DNA of 64,000 nucleotides from positions 10,873,001 to 10,937,000 of the forward strand of contig OX335645.2 in the NCBI GenBank assembly GCA_946894095.1, read 5' to 3'. Of this stretch, positions 11,128 to 21,400 are shown piece by piece. Source of the DNA: Incurvaria masculella (taxonomy: Eukaryota; Arthropoda; Insecta; Lepidoptera; Incurvariidae). The notes below the pieces were generated by a model. The model did not search any database, had not been told where the DNA came from, and was given only the letters and a program-made list of their open reading frames with translations. Positions within the stretch are counted from its first letter, which is position 1. Every line of letters begins with the position of its first letter. The translations under genes and the position numbers were made by a program.

Positions 11128-11182
11128 GCATAGCCTGCTGTATTGTTTTGTGTTTGTGTGTGTGTTACAAGCCGTGAAGTAG
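11128..11182 (+). repeat. Left arm of a 55-bp inverted repeat
   Basis: It matches the reverse complement of 12518-12572 with one mismatch, and includes a TTTGTGTGTGTGTTACAAGC block. The arms enclose about 1.3 kb of AT-rich sequence with no coding potential. Confidence 0.8.
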
Positions 11183-12517
11183 GATTAGCAACGTCCCATT
11201 TTCAGGTAGTGGTAGGCCTACCGATATCTTAGCTTTGTATGAAGGCTCTTTCGTCCTTATCGAGCTGAGGTCAAAATATTATCGAAAGACGCTGATTCTA
11301 GCCTTGTTCTAGGTATTAATTAGCCTTTTCTTACTTAATTAATGTAACTGTATCTTTTAGCAATAGTTTTTATGAGTGAATGATCATAAATTGTTTGCTA
11401 TTTCGTGATTGGAATTAATGTAACAAATTAATCATTTTATTAATACGTTATAATTAATTTGTCACTGTGAAAAATGTGCATTACTTTGAGAGTGGAGCTA
11501 AAATAAAATATATGTATTATTTATATTTAGTTTATTGGTTCTTATTTTCTAAGCACAAATATCTCCAAACATAGATAGATATTCAAACATTCATTTTCAA
11601 TTATTGACGCACCTACCTAAGACACAAAAAATATAATATTTACTACATATAATCTGCAAACATATACAACTGTACATGTCATCACTTGAATTAATGTTTT
11701 CATTAGTAAACATTATTTAGTAGAAAAATATAGAGGACATCATATTTGCTAGATATATCTACAAAAATGGCATAATTTCTTTATGTAATAGAACCTGCCT
11801 CAAACACAAGGAAATTCATATCTACTACATATTTATCAATGACAATTTTCCGCGATTAAGGCAGGCCCTGGGATAGCTCCTAAATACTATTTGCTGTGTT
11901 GAGCTTGACTAATGATAATGTAATATGTCTAGTTCAATATGTTTAATATGTACGTAGGTATATGAAGCTTCAGGAAGGAGTCATTTTAAAATACATATCT
12001 TTATCGTTTAATCTGTTGCCATGTCTAAATACGTTTTCACTTAAATATGCTGCTACATTGAACTTTCAGAATAGATATCGACATTATATATAGGATTCTA
12101 CATTAAGAATTCTTCTTTATTATATAAATCTAATCTTATTTAATCAAATAATGCATATAGTGTGAAACAAAATAATTCTTAAACAAAATAAAACCACCTA
12201 AATTATATATAACTAAACTAGCTCTTTTATTTAACAGAATGGGACTATAAGTACTCGGAAACATTTAAATCCAGTCACTGTCACACATATTTTGGCGCAC
12301 ACACTTCACTAACTTTCTTGAGTATGATTTTTAGAGGTTCACTGCTTGTAGAAACACCACTTATTTACATAATAACAACCAAATCAACACATTTGAGTCA
12401 AACGAATCAACGAATCAAGCGCACTTCATAGCTGGCGGCACTAAGCATACTGAAAGGCGGGCCGGTACAATGTCGGAGTTACCTGCGTGTAGGCCTACGA
12501 CTCGACGTACCGAATTT
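11183..12517. other. AT-rich spacer between the inverted arms
   Basis: No ORF, splice structure or known element was seen. Stop codons are dense in all frames. Confidence 0.4.
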
Positions 12518-12572
12518 CTACTTCACGGCTTGTAACACACACACAAACGCAAAACAATACAGCAGGCTATGC
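12518..12572 (-). repeat. Right arm of the 55-bp inverted repeat
   Basis: Reverse complement of 11128-11182 with one difference. Similarity does not extend cleanly outward on either side. Confidence 0.8.
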
Positions 12573-12749
12573 ATTAGGCGATCGAAAAAAATTAACCAAT
12601 TTCTATATAAATAAGAAATTAAATTCTTTATAGCATAGTTGCAGGCGATTTGATAATTTACGTTTAAGGGAATGCACTTATCCAACTCATAAAAAGAGAG
12701 AAAGTGGTGCATGTCCGGGGCGAGGATGTGCTTTCTATTAGTCTTCTGC

Positions 12750-12863
12750 AGTCGTATTCCGTAAAATTTAGTACGCGGATTATCTTCGGACTAATCATAC
12801 AAAATGCGATTTAGTACGTATCTAATACGAATTAAAAGTTAATACGCCCACTCTGAATACGAC
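12750..12863. repeat. Short MITE, family C (TCGTATTCAGAGTG ends)
   Basis: It starts GTCGTATTC and ends CTCTGAATACGAC, i.e. inverted termini about 110 bp apart. The interior has TTAGTACG and CGGACTAATC motifs shared with copies near 12985, 18712 and 27717. Confidence 0.7.
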
Positions 12864-12984
12864 TGCTGGTATTTAAGGGATAGATCCAATAACGGATACG
12901 TTTTTTCTTTTTTAGAGATAACGAGAAGGCGACTGCAAGACGTAAATCGTCAGCTGAATCGACACAATCCATGCTGAGGAAAAA

Positions 12985-13095
12985 ATATTCAGCCGTATTC
13001 AGAGTGACCCTGTCAAAACTTAGTACGGGATTAGCACCGGACTAATCCGGTTTAATAAAACCGGTATAATCCTTCAATAATCCGCCCATTAAATT
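12985..13095. repeat. Short MITE, family C, second copy
   Basis: Starts with CCGTATTCAGAGTG, continues with TTAGTACGGGATTAGC and CCGGACTAATCCGG, and ends near CCGCCCATTAAATTACGAG. The 3' terminus is degenerate. Confidence 0.65.
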
Positions 13096-13348
13096 ACGAG
13101 TGATAAAGGTCTGACGGATGCACCCACAATACAGCCTCCTCTACTTGTCTCTCTCGTCTCTCTGACGCCAGAGAGAGACAATAGAGAAGGCTGTGACCCA
13201 CAAGTATGGCTGATAAAGGTCTGACGGACAAACCCACATGACTGACTCGCAAAATTCGGACGAAAAAAATGCAATGTGTGTCTCGAGCAATCCGGAAAGG
13301 CAGTTTCTGATACTGAATCTTGATCAGAGCCGGTAGTCTCAGTTCTCA

Positions 13349-13640
13349 CCTAAATTGGCGTTTACGTAACTTCGAAGTTCCGTAAAAACGTCAGACTCCA
13401 TACAGTTTTTACTAGATATTCTGTGGTTTTACGTCTTCAAGCTGTAAGACAAACTCGGACTTCCGATTTGTTGACGTATTTACGCCTACGTTGAGTAACC
13501 TGTCAAATCAAGCTCGGACTCGCAAACGCCCACTGCGCGCGCTCATTAAATTTCTCCATACATTTTAAAACGCCAGTCGATCGGTTTGCCGTAACGCTAA
13601 TTTACGTGACAACTAAAACTACCGGATCAGGAAACATGAA
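13349..13640. repeat. MITE-like repeat, family E, degenerate copy
   Basis: It shares ACCTAAATTGGCGTTTACG, CGGACTTCCGATTTG-type and CGCCAGTCGATCGGTTTGCC blocks with the better-preserved copy at 56217-56515, plus a fragment near 16795-16880. Confidence 0.6.
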
Positions 13641-14068
13641 CTATTTCGCAGCAGCTGCATATCTACTCGAAAAGCGAAAACGAGTTAGTCACAGATGAAA
13701 GTGAAACGCTTTCGCCTAACGTCAACAAACTCAAAATGTTGTGTGTAATCGCTCTCTAAGGGCCGGTTGCACGTACCGTCATGCTCGTCAACATCACCGT
13801 CAACGTATGATTAAGTCCTGATCAGGCAAATTTTGCGTTGCACGAAGCTTAAACATTACGTTGATCGCTGATGTTAAACGTTAATCGTAATCACTCCCAA
13901 CCCATTGATCACCGTCAAAATCACGATCATATAATAATTCAAAGAATCAAAAGTCACTATTTTTACATTTTTGCAGTCTTATTGGACCTTAAATAATAGG
14001 CAAACGTTGCCATTAATAAAATACAATGCTTTGTTTTTCATAATTATTAGCCTGCAACTAGAGGTGGG

Positions 14069-14532
14069 CCTATTATATTCATAATAGGTTAGACATAAGG
14101 TATTGCCAGTACAAAGTAATATAACAGCTTACGACTACAGCTCGGTAATGCTTAGCAAATAATAGGATCGGTAAGGAGTTCGTGCTTGATTCGGAAACGT
14201 TCGGTTCGGTTCGCGTGACTTGTCGTTGTGGCCGGCTCGCCCCATTTCGCGTCCACCCGTTACCCTCTCTGTCTTGACATTGCGCGGGCACAAATATTAG
14301 ACTGAGCCTAAAAAAACGACTATGATTTTTCAAGCGAAAACAGATAGTATGTCCTTGCAATGAGGTATATAATACATAACGCGTTTAACTACGTTACGTG
14401 TGCTTACCTACGATATTAACGCAGAGTGCTGCCTGTTTTTATTGCTATGCTATTATATTACGTTTACAAACATTGGTTGTTGCCTATTACTAACCTATTA
14501 TCTAATGTCTAACCTATTATGAATATAATAGG
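14069..14532. repeat. MITE with perfect 28-bp terminal inverted repeats
   Basis: 14069-14096 and 14505-14532 are exact reverse complements. Each arm itself contains a short palindrome (CCTATTATATTCATAATAGG). The 464-bp unit has no transposase. A minus-strand ORF inside (14360-14079) has no recognisable motif. It ends about 230 bp upstream of the zinc-finger gene start. Confidence 0.7.
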
Positions 14533-14547
14533 TAAATTATCTTATTA

Positions 14548-14587
14548 GTGAGTCACCAGTTAGTCACAAGACTCACTGGTGACTCAC
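14548..14587. promoter_or_regulatory. 13-bp-arm hairpin carrying two AP-1-type sites upstream of the ZNF341-like gene
   Basis: GTGAGTCACCAGT (14548-14560) and ACTGGTGACTCAC (14575-14587) are exact reverse complements with a 14-nt loop. Each arm contains an AP-1 consensus, TGAGTCA in one and TGACTCA in the other. It lies about 180 bp before the ATG at 14763. A regulatory role is inferred from position only. Confidence 0.4.
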
Positions 14588-14762
14588 CAGAGACTCAACG
14601 GCGAGAATCGTAAGAGAATAGATACATACTGGTCGTTTGATGAAAGATTATTACACGACTTAAATATTCTTTGATGTAAGGTAAGTTCTCTGTTTATTCT
14701 GTGCCTTCTGGGGACTAAACATGGAATTTAGTGAATGATTTCCATGAAAAAGAGAACGGGAA

Positions 14763-16133
14763 ATGGAAAACATATTATCTGTTGATTCAATTTCTGAAGA
14801 CATTTTTCAATGCGGTCGGTGCAAGCTGGCATTCACTTCGTTGACGATGTTCCTGGATCACAAGCGCGAGCCTTGTGCGCTACCAAGCTGGCCTGGGCTA
14901 ACTTCAGGTCTCCAGTGCACTGGCGTCGGTGACGAAGCGACCTATGCCCCGCGCCTGCCGAATTCTGTCCACGCATCTCCCTACGAACTCCCGGAGCCCT
15001 ACGACGATACGCGACTGTACGCTCCGCTTCTCACGGCCCGCGTGCCGGTTGCAGCTGACGAACCAAACCGCTTCGCTTGCGTGCATTGCCCGAAGACATT
15101 CAAGAGAGCGAAGAGCCTTTCGTTACATTTAAAAACGCATACCCGAGATCGGGCCTTCCAATGCCTCGTGTGCGGGCGTTGCTTTGTACAGAACACTCAT
15201 CTCCAACGGCATGTGTCTGCACACCGAGTGTGGCCCGACGGGCTTGGCCGAACTGTGCCTACTACACCCTGTTCGCCCGTACCGTCAACCACATACTCCT
15301 GTGCCTACTGTGACAAACTCCTTCCAAATTACACCAAATTTAGAATACATCTAAAGACTCATATTTCAGAGAAGCTATTCAAGTGCATTCAGATCGACTG
15401 CTCTGAATTATTCCGTGAGCTCAATCTCCTTCTGCAACATGTGAGTGAGTCGCACCCTAACCCTATGTATTACTGTCACTTCTGTGTATTCAGTAATAGT
15501 TCTCTGGAAGAGCTAGAGATCCACCAACAGAACCATTCCAAGAGTAGGGATAATTCTAAAGTAGGGAATAAGTATGACTGTCCACTCTGTGATTCCTCTT
15601 TTAAGAGTCTGGAGAAGTTGACGTTTCACAAAGCAACCAATGACCATATTCGGAAGTGTGCTCGCTGCGACAAAAGCTTTGCGAGCGAGAAGCGGCTGCG
15701 CTCACATATGCGTACCCATGAGGATGTGCGGCCATTTCACTGTCAAGCATGCGGTGCAAGCTTCCTTCTCAAGAAGTATTTGGAGACTCATCTGCTCAGA
15801 CACGGCGAGAGAAAGCATGCATGCACAGTTTGCAGTTTAAAGTTCAAGAGAAAAGATTTGTTAAGGCGGCATCTAATGACGCACGCCACACGCAAGCGGT
15901 GGGAGTGCCCCTTCAGGGAGCAGCTGGGCTGTCGTTTGCAGTTCTCGCGCACTGATAAGTTGAAGCTGCATCTCAAGTCACATGCTAAACGAATTACCTT
16001 TGCCAATTCAACCCCAAGTACCAATACTCGCAATAAGCAGTCTACGTCCACTATAGAAATTGTTATAATTCCAGTTGAAAACGCTCTAGCTCCTAAGTGT
16101 AATAATAATATAGTAAATGACATAAACCATTAA
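14763..16133 (+). CDS. C2H2 zinc-finger protein, ZNF341-like, single exon
   Basis: 456 residues in one open frame. An N-terminal atypical C2HC finger (residues about 17-38, CGRCKLAF...HKREPC) is followed after a linker by about ten C2H2 fingers from residue 103 to 395. The order and linkers resemble human ZNF341 as I recall it: the DVFxCGKCKxxF start, FQCxxCGRxFxQ followed by HxVWPxG, and a final WECPF...GCRLQFSRTDKLKLH finger with a long Cys-Cys spacing. ZNF341 is a nuclear DNA-binding activator of STAT genes in mammals; the insect role is unknown. The two last fingers of the human protein are missing and the C-terminus is short. No introns occur in the coding part. A possible small 5'UTR intron starts at AAG|GTAAGT near 14681. 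Orthology is likely but not proven. Confidence 0.85.
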   Translation: MENILSVDSISEDIFQCGRCKLAFTSLTMFLDHKREPCALPSWPGLTSGLQCTGVGDEATYAPRLPNSVHASPYELPEPYDDTRLYAPLLTARVPVAADEPNRFACVHCPKTFKRAKSLSLHLKTHTRDRAFQCLVCGRCFVQNTHLQRHVSAHRVWPDGLGRTVPTTPCSPVPSTTYSCAYCDKLLPNYTKFRIHLKTHISEKLFKCIQIDCSELFRELNLLLQHVSESHPNPMYYCHFCVFSNSSLEELEIHQQNHSKSRDNSKVGNKYDCPLCDSSFKSLEKLTFHKATNDHIRKCARCDKSFASEKRLRSHMRTHEDVRPFHCQACGASFLLKKYLETHLLRHGERKHACTVCSLKFKRKDLLRRHLMTHATRKRWECPFREQLGCRLQFSRTDKLKLHLKSHAKRITFANSTPSTNTRNKQSTSTIEIVIIPVENALAPKCNNNIVNDINH

Positions 16134-16142
16134 TATATATAA

Positions 16143-16168
16143 AATAAATAATACATTAAACCAATAAA
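16143..16168 (+). terminator. Poly(A) signals of the ZNF341-like gene
   Basis: Two AATAAA hexamers (about 16143 and 16163-16168) lie 10-35 bp after the stop codon. Confidence 0.7.
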
Positions 16169-16169
16169 A

Positions 16170-18428
16170 CATTTTGTACTTTTTGTTACCAGAACTGTAT
16201 AGGTCAATATACTTAGATACTCGTATGCAACAACTGAAACAAAATGATGATACCTTATTCATTTACAATAACTACTAAATTATTTAATTGTTATTTTGTA
16301 CTATCCATAAATGGAGATTGTTTTGGCAAAACTAATAAATTAAGGAGAATCATTATAATTAACTGCATGAATAAGGACGTGCTTCCTGAAGAAGTGAAAC
16401 TTCAAAAAGTACATGTTATATATCTTTTTTAAAGTATTCTTGATATTTATTTTTTTATTTTATTTTATTTTATTTATTTACACACACACCAGTACAGATA
16501 ATCATCAGTATTAAGAAAAGGACAATAGCTAACTTAAATGTATACAATATAAAATAAAAATGAAATTCTTAACTGTACTAGCGAGAGGCTGGTAAGATTG
16601 ATCGTATTTTGCCACCTAAACTGGCCACAAGGCTGTTTTATAGGTGGCATTTTCAGTTGTGCCTTTACTGTTTATGCAGAGAAAACAAAGAAAACCATCA
16701 TACCAAAAGGCACAAATTTCGGTTTTCGGTGCTGACTTCACTTTTCTTGTAGTGAAATGGAAACTTCTGGAAACAGCGCCTCAATTCGGAGTTATCATCT
16801 AAATTGACGTTTACGTATGCAGAATTGAACAACGCGCGCAGTAGGTGTTTTTTAAGATAACTAACATTTGCGAGCCTGAGTTTGCGTGAACTGTTCAGTT
16901 CAGTTCTGGGGTCTTAAAAATACCACGTTTGGTCACAGGGGCGGGGGCCTTAGGGTTTTGTCACATACTCAAGATCATCTAGGGGAATCTCGGGCTTTTT
17001 CAAACTTTTTCAACCATCGAAATATGTGCATGGTGGTGCAGTGGACCTGTCTCGCGTGCGACCTCTGCGGGCTCTCTCCAGGAGACCACAGGAGGTCTTG
17101 TGTGTCATGGAGGAAAACTTGGAGTGGATAGATGTCGAGGCCCTTGATGAGGAGATGATAATCCCGTCTGAGGAAACTTCTGATGCTACCGCCCCCGTGA
17201 GCTACGATGTGTCCGAGTGGATTGATGTTGGGAACGTGTTCGTTGAAACGTTACCTTTTACAATATGATTTTACATATGTTTATTTCTGTATAGAACTCC
17301 CCGAGTATAGAACTTGGACAGACTATAATGTTTGAACTTGCTGCTATATTAATTGTAAAATATATATATTTTTTTGTTTTTTAAAGTAACTGCAAAACAA
17401 TTTAGATTTTAGCAAAATTTTAGAGCACATTGGCGCACTGTGGCGATGTTTCGACTGGATAACATACGACGCGCTGCCGGATTCCAATAGAATTATACAG
17501 TAATTTTGACCATATAGCCGTGACGCGATATCGGCCGCATCCCACTTCTCCTTCCTTTCACTTCAGTGTTCCATGCCCACCTGCATCTGGCTGATTTATT
17601 TGGATTCAAATAACCTTACAGAAAAATAAAGGCAAAATCTAAATGGATATGCTTCTTAAATTATTCAGAATGGATTAGTACTTTCGGAGATATAAATGTT
17701 TAAAGTTAACAACGCCCATTATTATCATAGTGCACTAAATAAACTATTAGGCGCACAAGCGCTGGTGGCGTACAGATTTTATTATTTTGTACAGTGCAAT
17801 AGTGCAAAGCCCATCAGTGAAATAGACTGTTTCTCAGAGGTCTTAAAAGTAATATATGTAGTTATTGGAAGTGAAACAGTTCCCGGGTGATAGTTTCTGT
17901 ATGTAGTTTATTTAGTGTTCGAAGTAAGGATGTGTAATAACTTTGTGTGTTCGTGAGTTTCCTCTGTTGTTTTCGCCGCCGTAGGCTGCAGTATTTTGAC
18001 CTCAATGCTTGTGCTTCTGACCGATTGACGATCAGACATTGTAAAGGTATTACAAATAAGAGGGTCCTCGACGGAACCCTAAAAATGTATTGAAATAACT
18101 TAACACATAATGATGCAACGAAGCTATAACCTGAGGATCAGCAAGTTCATTCGATAATCAAATACTTTCGTCTTAACGCAGGCAATGTTTTAAGAAGTTA
18201 CCTTTTTCATGTCACATCATTCCGAAATAATCGTAATAATTACATCACCTACCTACCATATCTATTCACACACATTCAGTTAGAAATAATACTGGTATTT
18301 AATCCTCTTAGCAGACATCGAAAAGGCTTCAGTTCACTGGTAGGTAAGCGAACGCACGCAGTGGACATCATATTGTAGTTTGGTGATCCAAAGGAAACAC
18401 CCAGATATTTTTTACTAACTCGAAAACA
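16170..18428. other. Intergenic spacer with repeat fragments
   Basis: It holds a TTTTA-rich tract (16440-16480), a family E fragment (16795-16880) and a short plus-strand frame 17108-17268. That frame encodes an acidic 53-residue peptide with EWIDV twice and resembles nothing I know. No splice-supported gene was found. Confidence 0.4.
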
Positions 18429-21400
18429 ATGTTTTCGTTGAAAAACTTGATTTTTGTGTCTATTGCTGCTAATATAGCAACCATCACCCATGTAAGTTCA
18501 TCCTGATTTCGTTCCACCTTCGTCGTTCTAGAGCTTTAGAACATTTTAGGGCTGAACAGGCAAGGCAACATAAAAGTAGTAGCAGAGTGATGAGTCTTTT
18601 TTTTGACTTGATATTTTTTACTGGCTGCCTTGATATGTGTGTATATGTAGTTAAGTGAAATATACGGAAATAAAATGCGATTGAAATCTATTTCAAGAAA
18701 CAAAGAGTCGTCTTCAGAATGAACTGTCAAAATTTTGCACGCGGACTAGCACTAGACTAATCATACAAAATGCTATTTAGTCCGGCGATAATCCCCTACT
18801 AAAGTTAGTTCGTCCACTATAAATGCTACTTAAAATGTTTTTATTATATCAATAAATCATTTTTAAATCTTTTATTCTTTCAAACTTCATGCCACAAAGT
18901 TACTTTATAACAAATCAGCGGATTATAGTATTTTGAAGTTTGCCTTTATGACCAAATCCATGAGGCCGATTTTAATAAAAACTGAAACTGCATTATTCGT
19001 TTTTGGGGAAAAAAAAAATCCAGCCGGGAATCGAGCTCGTTGATTTTGAGAAAAATAACACAACTTGTATTATTGCACCAGCCAATAAGTAGTGTCACAT
19101 ATAAGGAACAAATTCTGTGAAGGAAGGTTATGCGGCAAATTAAGGAATGAGTGCATTTAATGTATATAAAATAAATGTCTAGGTTTTCGTCTTCATACAC
19201 TTTGCCGTAGATACTGATTGAGCCCTTTCCGTCGTTGGATACAATATCTCCACCTAAAAGTGATGGTTAGGAGAAAGTCATTATTGTCATCATTTCATAG
19301 TTACTAAAATAACGTATAACGCAATATAAATTATATTTTATTTTAAATACATTTATTCATATTTGAAATATTTTGTAAATTTTTATATTTATTATGGAGC
19401 TTTGCTCTGGCTTGGTGTTTTTTACTAACAAATGCTCGCTCACGTGTGTCAACTGTGATTGAGGCCGCAGAAAATTAGCATTTCATCCTTTTTCCATCTC
19501 TTCTCCGAAAATGCTCGTCATTCTCGTTTTTAGGGTTCCGTACCCAAAGGGTGAAAACGGAACCCTATTACTAAGCCTCCGCCGTCCGTCCGTCCGTCTG
19601 TCCGTCTGTCACAGGGCTGTATCTCAGTAACCGTAACAGGTAGACAGCTGAAATTTTCGACAGCTGTATTTATTTTGCCGCTATAACAACAAATAGGTAA
19701 GATTAAAAATAATTATAATTAAAGGGGGCTCCCATACAAAAAAACGTGATTTTTTTTGTTTTTTTTTTCTACGATGGTACGGAACCCTTCGTGTGCGAGT
19801 CCGACTCGCACTTGGCCGGTTTTTTATTTTGGTGCAATATCTACGTAAAATAATTTACTACTAGGTTATTAGTATTAAGATCTACGCGGACTACGCGGAG
19901 AGTAAATAAAGAAAGTCAGAATCTGCAAGCCGTGAAGTAACTATGCATGCAGAGCGCAAATTCATCAGTACATTAATAGATGGCGTGCAGGTCATAGAGG
20001 TGAGGAGATATTCTTCACCTCCATGGTATAGGTACTTCAGACTATTATGGACCATGTTACAGAAAAAAATCGAGAATGTTTTTTTTTTCAGGCCAGTAAG
20101 TTTCGAGTGACAGACCAGGTGTACTTGGATGTGGAGAGGGAAGGGCAGCCACTAGGGCGAATAGTGATTGGTCTTTTCGGTGACTTGGCTCCAAGGTCAG
20201 TGAAGAATTTCAAAGTATTAGCCACAAAAGGTATCAAAGGAAAATCGTACAAAGGAACTCGATTTGTCAGGATCATCAAGAGATTTATGATTCAAGGTAT
20301 GCCGCAAATATTCCTTTTGATTAGCCTCAATCATGAGTCTAGGGCAAAATTTGATCCTGTCCTATTTATTAAAAATTCAAAACCATGCTGTTCTGTAATG
20401 ACACGAATAATTTGCAAAGCCCATAGACTTACTATATCACTGGCAAAGCCCCACCGTTATTTTAGTAACTATGAAATGATGACAATAATGACTTTCTCCT
20501 AACCATCACTTTTAGGTGGAGATATTGTATCCAACGATGGAAAGGGCTCAATCAGTATCTACGGCGAAGTGTATGAAGACGAAAACCTAGACACAAAACA
20601 TGCGGCGTCGGGATTTGTTTCCATGGCAAATAAAGGTACCTACTTACAGACAGATACCTACCTACCTACCTACCTACCTACCAACATTGGATCACAATAT
20701 GTTTATACCATTGAAAATATCTAACGCATAAAAAAGGTTTTTGAAGCTCTTTATGATTGTTGAAGGTCCAGACACGAATGGATGCCAATTTTTCATAACG
20801 ACTATCGCGACACCCTGGCTCGATCACCTGCACACTGTGGTCGGCAAGGTGGGTGGAAACATACACAGACATCTCTTAATATATTTTTAGCGAAAGTTTC
20901 GCTTCCAAACAGACACCTCGGGCCCAAAATAAATAAACAGATGTCCGGCTTCCATCCAACGGAAAAAACAGGGGCTTACGTACATTTAAGGTGGCCCAAC
21001 CCGCTCATCTCCCCATACAAAAGGGGAAAGAAGATCACGCCTATATTTCTTGTCAGAGATCCAAAATTTTGCTCAATATAGCTTTATTTGATTGAACTAG
21101 ATGTCTGATGACCATTGGCATTGTAAAATTGTGTTTTGATTTCCAAGTTATAACGTCCGAAAGTTCGGATTTTTCGCGCGTTTTATACAATTACTTTGGA
21201 GGTGGATTACGCAATGATAAAGTAAGAACATCTTAAAAAGATTAGTCATCAGACATAGCTTGTTTAATCAAGATTAATAATCTATTTGGTTTTTGTTAGG
21301 TTTTTGACTACAGTGGTCGTGGTTTACTTTTAGCTATAAGTCGTTTTGAAATTAAAATTTTCGTAAATCTTACCAAATCATACACTATGCACATTGTCTT

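Noticed and set aside
16886..17268. Overlapping plus-strand ORFs with a repeated EWIDV motif
   Set aside because: Acidic and slightly repetitive but no promoter, splice site or family resemblance. Noted only within the intergenic entry.
20047..20502. Plus-strand ORF starting at 20047 as the whole cyclophilin
   Set aside because: The first 15 codons are intron and polypyrimidine tract, and the end runs past a donor at 20297. The spliced model with a signal peptide at 18429 fits NinaA in length and phase.
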